Below, one piece after another: positions 52,516 through 59,714 of a DNA stretch of 63,418 nucleotides. The translations under genes were made by a program, and so were the position numbers. This stretch comes from Bacteriovoracaceae bacterium. Lineage in GTDB: Bacteria; Bdellovibrionota; Bacteriovoracia; Bacteriovoracales; Bacteriovoracaceae. The stretch covers positions 1 through 63,418 of the forward strand of contig JAEUWD010000021.1 in NCBI GenBank assembly GCA_016786485.1. Reading direction: 5' to 3'. The notes under the pieces are model-generated. The model saw only the letters and a list, made by a program, of their open reading frames with translations. It did no database searches and was not told where the DNA came from. Position 1 is the first letter of the stretch; the number at the start of each line of letters is the position of its first letter.

Positions 52516-53220
52516 ATGGACTTAGGCACACTTTTTTCCGGAAAAATCATCAATCGCTACAAACGTTTTTTTGCAGACATCGAATTGCCTGATGGGAAAA
52601 TTATTACAGCTCACACGCCAAACACTGGAAGTATGAAGACCTGCTGGCAACCAGGCTGGCAAGCACTACTGAGCCACTCAGATAATCCGAAAAGAAAACT
52701 CGCTTATACTCTAGAGTTCTTATCAAATAATGAAACTTGGATCGGTGTGAACACTTCTCGCACCAATCACATCGTTGAGCATTTTTTACAAACCAAACAA
52801 ATTCCGGAACTCAAAAAATATTCAGAGATTAAACGAGAAGTGAAATTCGGTGCTAGTCGAATTGATTTTTGTCTTAGCAATGGTGCAGAGGAACTCTGCT
52901 ATATAGAAGTTAAAAACGTCACGCTAAAATCCGCAGAAAATATGGCGGCTTTCCCTGATGCTGTTTCAACTCGTGCTCAAAAACACTTAGGTGAATTAAT
53001 CAAATTAAAAAAGCAAGGCCATCGAGCTATTATCTTTTTTCTGGTTCAACGTGAAGACGTAAAAGCTTTTACACCTGCTTTAGAGATTGACCCGAACTAT
53101 GCGACCTGGTTAAAATTAGCTGAACAAGCTGGTGTAGAAATTTTGATTTATCAAACTGCTTTAAAAGGAAACAATATTTCCTTGAAAGGCAAACTACCGT
53201 TGAAGTGGCCAAATGTTTAA
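52516..53220 (+). CDS. sfsA: SfsA, sugar-fermentation-stimulation-type protein
   Basis: 234 residues. LFSGKIINRYKRFFADIELPDG, CPNTGSM-like AHTPNTGSMKTCW, VNTSRTNHIVE and CYIEVKNVTL with AAFPDAVSTRAQKHL are the SfsA blocks; the acid-Lys pattern resembles restriction-endonuclease-like folds. Known as a DNA-binding protein that affects maltose metabolism in E. coli, with its true biochemical role unclear. The last 8 bases overlap nadD. Confidence 0.93.
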   Translation: MDLGTLFSGKIINRYKRFFADIELPDGKIITAHTPNTGSMKTCWQPGWQALLSHSDNPKRKLAYTLEFLSNNETWIGVNTSRTNHIVEHFLQTKQIPELKKYSEIKREVKFGASRIDFCLSNGAEELCYIEVKNVTLKSAENMAAFPDAVSTRAQKHLGELIKLKKQGHRAIIFFLVQREDVKAFTPALEIDPNYATWLKLAEQAGVEILIYQTALKGNNISLKGKLPLKWPNV

Positions 53221-53914
53221 ATGTGAAATACATAAACCGCTCGAAATTCCTGAACTGATTATCAATGGAAAAAAAACTTCTCCTTTTGATGTCAATTTGA
53301 GTAATCCTGAAGCACAAGTTGTTTTTAAAAAATTAGCGGAAGTTTGGTCTCCTCTTCCCCATGGTCTCAAAAATATCAAAGGCCAATATCAGTTCCCGAA
53401 AGAAATTACTTTTTTTGGAGGAAGTTATAATCCATGGCATTTAGGCCATACCAGTTGTGTGGAGCTTTTTCCCAAAAAAGATCAACTCGTTATTGTACCT
53501 GACTATAATCCACTTAAAAGCGAAGAACTCGATTCATTATGGGAAAATTATTTGAAGATATTGAAGCTTAAACAAGAACATCCTAAGCTTCAAATCTATC
53601 CAGGCTTTTGGTGTAACGAAAAACCTAATCGTACTTACCCTTGGGTCAAACAATTCAAGCAAGATACCCCTAACACTAAGATTAATCTGCTCATGGGTTA
53701 TGATAGCTTCTTAGGTCTACCGAAATGGTTTGAATACCAGGCGCTACTTAATCTCTTAAATCACCTCTATGTTGTTGCCCGTGAAGATGATAAGACACTT
53801 TACGAACAATCTCGCTTAGAATACCTCACGATTAATCCTAAACTCACCATCACTCACCTGGGCCACCATGACTATGAAAGCTATAAATCTCAAGAACTTA
53901 GAAAGCTGAAATAA
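53213..53914 (+). CDS. nadD: Nicotinate-nucleotide adenylyltransferase-like protein with N-terminal extension
   Basis: 233 residues. The nucleotidyltransferase motif GGSYNPWHLGH lies at about residues 68-78, where NadD normally has it near residue 5-15; no in-frame ATG lies closer. LLMGYDSFLGLPKW corresponds to the G-SD-L...W block and SYKSQELRKLK to the C-terminal SxxxIR motif. NadD transfers AMP from ATP to nicotinate mononucleotide in NAD synthesis. The first 65 residues have no recognised domain. The start overlaps the sfsA end by 8 bases. Confidence 0.78.
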   Translation: MFKCEIHKPLEIPELIINGKKTSPFDVNLSNPEAQVVFKKLAEVWSPLPHGLKNIKGQYQFPKEITFFGGSYNPWHLGHTSCVELFPKKDQLVIVPDYNPLKSEELDSLWENYLKILKLKQEHPKLQIYPGFWCNEKPNRTYPWVKQFKQDTPNTKINLLMGYDSFLGLPKWFEYQALLNLLNHLYVVAREDDKTLYEQSRLEYLTINPKLTITHLGHHDYESYKSQELRKLK

Positions 53915-53944
53915 TTGACATTAGTCTAACAAAAGTCTTATAGA
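53915..53944 (+). promoter_or_regulatory. folE2 promoter
   Basis: TTGACA (53915-53920) with TTATAG at 17 bases (53938-53943) or TATAGA at 18 bases (53939-53944); the leader is about 45 bases. Confidence 0.6.
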
Positions 53945-53952
53945 CACTTTTC

Positions 53953-53971
53953 CCAAGATCGAGTATCTTGG
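53953..53971 (+). promoter_or_regulatory. 19-base inverted repeat in the folE2 leader
   Basis: CCAAGAT-CGAGT-ATCTTGG, a perfect 7-base inverted repeat about 9 bases after the -10 box and 23 bases before the ATG. It may be an operator or an RNA hairpin. Confidence 0.5.
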
Positions 53972-53994
53972 CGGTGTGTCATAAAAGGTTTTTC

Positions 53995-54981
53995 ATGAGT
54001 AATATTGAGCAAAATAACGACATTCAAGCCAACCCCCATGCGATGCTGGGTCAGCAGGTTTTATACTGCGATATCAAGGATAATGCAGGATTAAACGACT
54101 TCCAAAAGCTACCAGATAGACAAGGCATAGCTATTCCTAAAGTTGGTATTTCACGCTTAAGACTTCCACTGACTTTCAAACACAGTGACGGTTATTTCAT
54201 GGGCCATGATTGCGAAGCTAGTATGTATCTCAATTTGGCGGCTGGGAAAACCGGCATCAACATGAGCCGCCTGGTAAAAATCCTGCAAGAAGAAGGCATG
54301 GATCATTTTGTGAATACGCATTTTTTAAAATCCGTGCTGAATCGTTACCGTCATGAATTAAAAGATTCAGAAAAAGATGAGCCGTTCAAGCAAGCCTTCT
54401 TAAAAATTCAATTTAGCTACCCGATGAAACAAAAATCGCTCAAATCAAATAACTGGGGTTGGCAATATTATCCGGCCACGCTTCAGGCCAAACAAACGGG
54501 TGAAAATAAATTCGAAGTTTTTATTACGGTTGAGTACGAATATTCTTCGACCTGCCCTTGCAGTCTTTCCATGGCCAAGCAATATGAACGAGAGTTCAAA
54601 GCTGGTTTAACAACGGAAGGCAACGGGATTGCAGCTGCTCACTCACAACGCTCAAAGGCGACTTGTAAAATTCAAATTGATCCTCAATCAGATTTCTTTT
54701 TAGAAGATCTGGTTCAACATATGCGAACCGCTATTCCAACGGAAACACAAAGTTTAGTTAAACGTGTAGATGAACAAGCTTTTGCTATTCTCAATGGTGA
54801 AAATCCTATGTTCGTAGAACATGCTTCAAAAAGATTATTTAAAACACTTAATTCTGATGCGCGAATTCTGGACTGGATTGTAACACTCGAACATTTTGAA
54901 TCACTTCACAGTCATAATGCGGTTGCAGTTATCAATAAAGGTATTGCAGGTGGCTTAGAACAAGACCACTTATTTTCTTAG
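53995..54981 (+). CDS. folE2: GTP cyclohydrolase FolE2 (type IB)
   Basis: 328 residues from the ATG at 53995, with AAAGG six bases upstream. FolE2 converts GTP to dihydroneopterin triphosphate for folate and for queuosine precursors. Marks: VGISRLRLPLTF, STCPCSLSMAKQYE with the conserved Cys, HSQRSKATCKI, and the C-terminal LEHFESLHSHNAVAV. Unlike FolE it works with metals other than zinc. Tgt and QueA in the same window use its product downstream. It overlaps the convergent lyase gene by 12 bases. Confidence 0.94.
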   Translation: MSNIEQNNDIQANPHAMLGQQVLYCDIKDNAGLNDFQKLPDRQGIAIPKVGISRLRLPLTFKHSDGYFMGHDCEASMYLNLAAGKTGINMSRLVKILQEEGMDHFVNTHFLKSVLNRYRHELKDSEKDEPFKQAFLKIQFSYPMKQKSLKSNNWGWQYYPATLQAKQTGENKFEVFITVEYEYSSTCPCSLSMAKQYEREFKAGLTTEGNGIAAAHSQRSKATCKIQIDPQSDFFLEDLVQHMRTAIPTETQSLVKRVDEQAFAILNGENPMFVEHASKRLFKTLNSDARILDWIVTLEHFESLHSHNAVAVINKGIAGGLEQDHLFS

Positions 54982-56457
54982 CGAAATTTTTTCTTTAAAT
55001 TTTGATTTGATATTAGAGATTTTGGCGTCGACAGAATCCTTGATATCTAAAAATTGAAGACCTACTCTTTGTGCTAATGCCTCAAAACTATCTTCATCTG
55101 GTTTCGTATTTCCATCTGGTAACTTGCCTTCCGCAGAATACATTTGCTCCATCATTTTCATGACTGAACTTTTAATCATTGAACGCACCGGAATTTTAGC
55201 AATCATTCCGTACATAGCAGCGTTACCCTCTTTGGCCTTTTCTGGATGGGCCTTCGTGTATTCCACCGCCGCTTTTAAATCGGTAACAAACTCATCGATA
55301 TATTGTTCATGACCTAACGTCACCATCGCATGAAGGGATTCTGGCTTTTGATTGCGATCCACGTGCCAACCTTTTTCATTTAAAAAATCAGCAATAGTAT
55401 AAATATTAATTTTTGGGTCTTTAGTGGTGTAAGCAAAAACACTAGCTACTGGTTTCCCGACAATTTTCATTTCAGGAATGTCTTCAATTTTTCTTATCAA
55501 CTCTTTCGATATTTTTTGAATGGTTTCCGCATTATTTTTAAAACCTTCAATTCCCAGCGTTTTAAGTGTCGCCCAAGCCGCGGCAATCGGTCCACCTGAA
55601 CGGGTTCCCAACATTGCAGGTGAAGCGAAAATTCCACCTGGCCAATTTTCATAAATAAAAAATTGATGTTTCATATACTGCATATTTCTATACAAAATGA
55701 CCGAAGCACCTTTGGCACTAAAGCCATACTTATGAACGTCGGCAGAAATAGAAGTAACGCCCGGTAAGCGGAAATCAAAAGTTGGAATATTTTCGCCGGC
55801 CATTTCTAAAAATGGTAATAAAAAACCACCTAAACACGCGTCCACATGTAGCGGCACTTTCTTCTTTACTGCCACAACAGATAAGGCCGCAATATCATCC
55901 ACCACTCCATGCGGGTATTGTGGAGCTGAGCCGACAATAGCGATCGTATTACGATTAATTTTTTTTGAGACCCATTTCGTGTCCACGCGAAAATCAGAGT
56001 TGAGTGGAGCATGGATCATTTTGACATCAAAATATTTTCCTGCTTTATCAAAGGCGACATGCACGGAATCAGGCACAATCATTTCTGGATGTAAAATCCA
56101 TGGCTTTAATTTACGAGCGCGATCACGATAAGTTTTAACCGCCATCATAATGCTTTCAGTTCCACCGGAAGTCATGGTGCCCACGCACTGCTCATCCCCA
56201 TTAAAAATTTCGACACTCATGCGAACCACATCGGATTCCATGCGTTTCAAACTTTTAAAAGCCATTGAGTTAAGGGCATTTTGAGAAGCAAAACGTGAAT
56301 GAACATCTTTTAAGAATTGATGATGTTCCTCGCCGGCATAATAAACTAAGCCCCAAGTACGACCACGTTTAAAATCGGGATCATCTTGGCTTAAAGAATC
56401 GAGTTCTAAAAGAACTTTATCCTTATCTATTCCATGTTCAGGAAATACTTTATCCAT
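54970..56457 (-). CDS. Sphingosine-1-phosphate-lyase-like PLP enzyme
   Basis: 495 residues. A group II PLP decarboxylase fold with the blocks of the S1P-lyase branch: TSGGTESIMMAVKTYRD, LHVDACLGGFLLPF (H204, D206) and SADVHKYGFSAKG with PLP-Lys K243, then GTRSGGPIAAAWATL. S1P lyase cleaves phosphorylated long-chain bases into an aldehyde and phosphoethanolamine. There is no N-terminal membrane helix, unlike in eukaryotes. A glutamate-decarboxylase role is possible but the motifs are closer to S1P lyase. It begins 4 bases after the exbD stop. Confidence 0.85.
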   Translation of the reverse strand: MDKVFPEHGIDKDKVLLELDSLSQDDPDFKRGRTWGLVYYAGEEHHQFLKDVHSRFASQNALNSMAFKSLKRMESDVVRMSVEIFNGDEQCVGTMTSGGTESIMMAVKTYRDRARKLKPWILHPEMIVPDSVHVAFDKAGKYFDVKMIHAPLNSDFRVDTKWVSKKINRNTIAIVGSAPQYPHGVVDDIAALSVVAVKKKVPLHVDACLGGFLLPFLEMAGENIPTFDFRLPGVTSISADVHKYGFSAKGASVILYRNMQYMKHQFFIYENWPGGIFASPAMLGTRSGGPIAAAWATLKTLGIEGFKNNAETIQKISKELIRKIEDIPEMKIVGKPVASVFAYTTKDPKINIYTIADFLNEKGWHVDRNQKPESLHAMVTLGHEQYIDEFVTDLKAAVEYTKAHPEKAKEGNAAMYGMIAKIPVRSMIKSSVMKMMEQMYSAEGKLPDGNTKPDEDSFEALAQRVGLQFLDIKDSVDAKISNIKSKFKEKISLRK

Positions 56458-56461
56458 ATAT

Positions 56462-56866
56462 TTACTTAACGAGTTTACCTTTCTCTGTAATAAGAGAAAC
56501 GTTTTCTAATTTATTTTTCTGAAGCGCATCCAGTACTGTGACTAAACGTTGATACTTGACACTACCATCCACACGTAAATTAATAATCGATTTTTTTTCA
56601 ATCGGCGCCAATTTTTTGGGTAACTCTTCAATTGAGATTTTCGTTCCGTCGATTGCCAGATCAGTATCACTTAATTCAATTGAAACTAATTTTTCTTTAG
56701 CATCAGCACTCTCACCTTGCTGGGACTTTGGTAAATTTAATAAAAGTGCCAGCTCATTTTTTTTAAAGACTGAAGTTACCAGGAAGAAAATAAGTAACAA
56801 GAAGACGATATCGATCATTGGTGTCAATTCAGGTGATAAAGCTTCGCGCTTACTTTTTCTCGACAT
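56462..56866 (-). CDS. exbD: ExbD/TolR-family biopolymer transport protein
   Basis: 134 residues. One membrane helix (about 15-33) with LTPMIDIVFLLLIFFLVTS, including the key Asp, and a periplasmic domain ending QRLVTVLDALQKNKLENVSLI. It forms a proton-driven motor with the ExbB/TolQ-like protein encoded 5 bases upstream, which powers TonB- or Tol-type systems. No tonB or tolA is beside it. Followed directly by the S1P-lyase-like gene. Confidence 0.93.
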   Translation of the reverse strand: MSRKSKREALSPELTPMIDIVFLLLIFFLVTSVFKKNELALLLNLPKSQQGESADAKEKLVSIELSDTDLAIDGTKISIEELPKKLAPIEKKSIINLRVDGSVKYQRLVTVLDALQKNKLENVSLITEKGKLVK

Positions 56867-56871
56867 AATGA

Positions 56872-57396
56872 TTAGTTCCCAAAAAAGATTGGTAAAATTT
56901 TATTTTCTAATGAAATTTCCGTATCGTCTAAAAATCCTACGATATAGTTATAGGCAATATAATGTGGAATTGCGACAACCAGACCACCTACCGTGGTAAT
57001 TAAAGCAAGAGAAATACCGTCGGCAAACGCAGCTGGATTACTCAAACCTTCTTGTGCGATGACTTGGAAAGCACTCAAAATACCCACAACTGTTCCAAGT
57101 AATCCCAGAAGCGGAGCAATGGTTGCAATAATCTTGATCGTATTTAATCCAACTTCAAGTTTATGGACTTCAGAACTAATCGTATCTTTTACAACTGGTA
57201 AAGATTGAGAACCTGTTTTAGACAATCCAATTTTATGCAAAATTTGAATAATTGATTCTGTGTGTGATTGAAGATTTTTTTTGAATTCATACAAAACATA
57301 GCCACGCCAAAACATGATGCTCATGCCGACGACATTCATGAGAACCAGAAAATACATGATACTTCCACCCTGAACGATAAATTCAAATAAACGCAT
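56872..57396 (-). CDS. exbB: ExbB/TolQ/MotA-family proton channel protein
   Basis: 174 residues. Three membrane helices (about 8-30, 90-112, 128-150) with the family block IIATIAPLLGLLGTVVGILSAF and SLALITTVGGLVVAIPHYIAYNYI. The short N-terminus and length are closer to ExbB than to TolQ. It precedes exbD by 5 bases and has a strong Shine-Dalgarno (AAGGAG). The pair could energise an outer-membrane receptor whose TonB lies elsewhere. Confidence 0.93.
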   Translation of the reverse strand: MRLFEFIVQGGSIMYFLVLMNVVGMSIMFWRGYVLYEFKKNLQSHTESIIQILHKIGLSKTGSQSLPVVKDTISSEVHKLEVGLNTIKIIATIAPLLGLLGTVVGILSAFQVIAQEGLSNPAAFADGISLALITTVGGLVVAIPHYIAYNYIVGFLDDTEISLENKILPIFFGN

Positions 57397-57493
57397 TTTA
57401 TCTCCTTAAAACGATTGCTGATTTATTGTAATTCAATTTTAGCTAAATCAAAAATGCTTTATAATAAAAGTTAATCGCTCAACTTTACACTTC

Positions 57494-57522
57494 TTGTCAG
57501 TGGCAATCTTTCTCCTTAGAAT
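57494..57522 (+). promoter_or_regulatory. mscS promoter
   Basis: TTGTCA (57494-57499), 17-base spacer, TAGAAT (57517-57522); the ATG at 57529 is 6 bases beyond and coincides with the expected start of transcription. Confidence 0.65.
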
Positions 57523-57528
57523 TTGAAT

Positions 57529-58428
57529 ATGGTTAATGAACTGACTGGCCTGTTAAAATTATTTAAAGAGATTTGGCACTTCACCCTCTATGCTGACGTA
57601 CCGAGTAAGATTCATCTCACGCTGGGCAATTTAGTTATCGCCACCTTTCTAACTCTGATCGGAAAACAAGCATCGCGCATTTTAAGTCGTGTCATTGGCA
57701 AAAGAATTATTCAAAAATTTGTGAGTGATAAAAATGCCAATATTATTTATGAAAAAATAGTTTATTACTTTATTTTTGCTTTCTTTGTCATTTTGGCCTT
57801 AAGAATCGCTGGTATCCCACTCACTATTTTTACCATCATCGGTGGTGCGATGGCGATCGGGGTTGGTTTTGGTTCACAGAACCTAGTTAACAATTTCATT
57901 AGCGGTGTCATTATTATGGTGGAAGCTCCGATTAAAGTCGGTGATTTCATCACTGTTGATGGCCTGGATGGTACGGTTGAAGAAATTGGTGCTCGTAGTA
58001 CTAAAATCCGTTCGGTTGAAAATAAATTTATTATTGTTCCTAATTCGGCCTTCCTCGAAAAAAATGTTCTTAATTGGACTCACAACGCTGAAATTATCCG
58101 TGGCGATGTTAGCGTAGGTGTTGGCTATGAATGCTCACCAAAAAAAGTAGAAAAACTTCTGCTCGAAGCAGCTAACACAGAAGCCTTAGTACTTAAAAGC
58201 CCAGCCCCTATTGTGAGATTTGCTGATTTTGGTGATAACTCACTTTTATTCAAACTTTATTATTGGACCAATTCACAAAATGGTATCAACATTGGCGAAA
58301 GCCAAAGTAATTTACGGTTTAAAATTTCAGAGCTTTTTGCAAAAGAAAATATAAGTATACCTTATCCTCAAAGAGATGTTCATCTTAAAACCAGTCAACC
58401 CATTGAAGTTTCGATTTCTAAATCTTAG
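57529..58428 (+). CDS. mscS: Small-conductance mechanosensitive channel (MscS family)
   Basis: 299 residues from the ATG at 57529; a TTG at 57523 is unlikely because it is only one base past the -10 box. Three membrane segments: about 25-45, 80-98, and the pore helix with IIGGAMAIGVGFGSQNLVNNFISG. The cytoplasmic domain has the VGDFITVDGLDGTVEEIGARSTKIR block and the C-terminal PYPQRDVHL. MscS channels release solutes on osmotic down-shock. The last 11 bases overlap the dedA-like gene. Confidence 0.93.
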   Translation: MVNELTGLLKLFKEIWHFTLYADVPSKIHLTLGNLVIATFLTLIGKQASRILSRVIGKRIIQKFVSDKNANIIYEKIVYYFIFAFFVILALRIAGIPLTIFTIIGGAMAIGVGFGSQNLVNNFISGVIIMVEAPIKVGDFITVDGLDGTVEEIGARSTKIRSVENKFIIVPNSAFLEKNVLNWTHNAEIIRGDVSVGVGYECSPKKVEKLLLEAANTEALVLKSPAPIVRFADFGDNSLLFKLYYWTNSQNGINIGESQSNLRFKISELFAKENISIPYPQRDVHLKTSQPIEVSISKS

Positions 58429-59092
58429 AAGGTTTATATTTACGGTGAATGAATTTCACTAAACGATAAACAGCATAAACAACAAGCAGGACAAGTATTG
58501 TAATACCAAGCGCGATTTTGAATTCGCGGATTTTTGCTAAAATTTCTTCACCATATTCCGCGATAAAATAAATCTGTGTTGGGATACTTAAAAGTGCAGC
58601 TGCTCCATCAATCAAAATAAATTTATGCAAAGGCACATCGGTAATACCGCAACTCAAATGGCCTGGAAAACGTAGCCCTGGAGTGAAACGTAAAATGCCA
58701 CATGTCCAGTGACCATATTTTTTAAACCAACTATTCACTTTATCCATTCGATCTTCTGATAAAAAACGTTGAAAAAATTTCATTCGAAGGATCTTCTTCC
58801 CATATTTTTTACCGATAAAATAAATAATAACGTCCGCCAAAACAACGGTCCCCACGCAGACAATCGATAACATGAGAACATTAACGCCGACTGCCCCTTC
58901 GTAAGGAGGTGGATAGATACTTGGATTATTGGCCATATGGGCAATCAAGGCAACTGTCACAAGCGTGACTTCTTCGGGAACTGGAAAGCCAAAGGCACTC
59001 GCGACCATGAATGCAAAAACCGCTAGGTAAACGATAGTTGGTTCATAGGCATAACTAGAAAAAAACTGCAGAATGGCATCTTCGCTAAACAT
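58418..59092 (-). CDS. DedA-family membrane protein
   Basis: 224 residues. Hydrophobic segments at about 20-38, 70-92, 165-185 and 192-210. The family blocks are FPVPEEVTLV near the N-terminus and GILRFTPGLRFPGHLSCGI (with the key Arg and Pro residues) in the middle. DedA/SNARE-associated proteins act as lipid scramblases or flippases, including undecaprenyl-phosphate recycling. GAGG Shine-Dalgarno. It overlaps mscS by 11 bases. Confidence 0.92.
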   Translation of the reverse strand: MFSEDAILQFFSSYAYEPTIVYLAVFAFMVASAFGFPVPEEVTLVTVALIAHMANNPSIYPPPYEGAVGVNVLMLSIVCVGTVVLADVIIYFIGKKYGKKILRMKFFQRFLSEDRMDKVNSWFKKYGHWTCGILRFTPGLRFPGHLSCGITDVPLHKFILIDGAAALLSIPTQIYFIAEYGEEILAKIREFKIALGITILVLLVVYAVYRLVKFIHRKYKPSKI

Positions 59093-59123
59093 ATTAACCT
59101 CAACAAGCCACTAACATAGCAAA

Positions 59124-59705
59124 TTAATACTTAACTGAACACCCATAGGCTTTAGAATTCTTAACTGAAGGCTCTTTTCCTTTTAATAATTCTGAAGCGA
59201 CTTGAGAAACATAATTTTTTGAGTTTTTTATATCAGCGGGATCAGTCGATGCTGTGTCATCAATAGCACCTTGATAGGCCACCAGACCTTTTTGATTGAT
59301 AATAAACATATGCGGAGTAGTCATGGCCCCATAACTTTGACCCACTTTACCATCTGCATCGATCAAAATAGCAGTCGCGGCTGAACCATGAGTCATTTTA
59401 TTTTCAGCGGCTTCTGCAGGTGTCGAGTAACCTTGTTTACCTGGGGCCGATGAAATAATCGACAACCATACAACGCCTTGAGTTGTTAAGTCTTTTTGCA
59501 ACTTTTGCATATTATTTGAATCGTAATGTTTTTTGACAAAAGGACATCCGTGATTAAGCCATTCAAGTATGACAATTTTTCCAGCATAATCTTTTAAATT
59601 ATACGTTTTATCATCATGACCTTTAAGCGAAAAAGTTGGAGCGGGATCAAGATATTTTACTTCGGCGTTAGATAAGAATGAGGTAAGAAAAAGTATTAAA
59701 AACAT
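59124..59705 (-). CDS. Exported thioredoxin-fold (AhpC/TSA-like) protein
   Basis: 193 residues with a signal peptide (1-13, ending SNA). A redoxin fold: PAPTFSLKGHDDKTYNLKDYAGKIVILEWLNHGCPFVKKH. The single active-site Cys is C54, and the usual second Cys of CxxC is replaced (CPFV). TPHMFIINQKGLVAYQGAIDD is the cis-Pro strand. Such CPFVKKHY proteins form a family of their own; whether they are peroxidases or reductases is unsettled. Shine-Dalgarno AAGGA. Followed 10 bases upstream by the ABC permease. Confidence 0.88.
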   Translation of the reverse strand: MFLILFLTSFLSNAEVKYLDPAPTFSLKGHDDKTYNLKDYAGKIVILEWLNHGCPFVKKHYDSNNMQKLQKDLTTQGVVWLSIISSAPGKQGYSTPAEAAENKMTHGSAATAILIDADGKVGQSYGAMTTPHMFIINQKGLVAYQGAIDDTASTDPADIKNSKNYVSQVASELLKGKEPSVKNSKAYGCSVKY

Positions 59706-59714
59706 ATTTAATCC

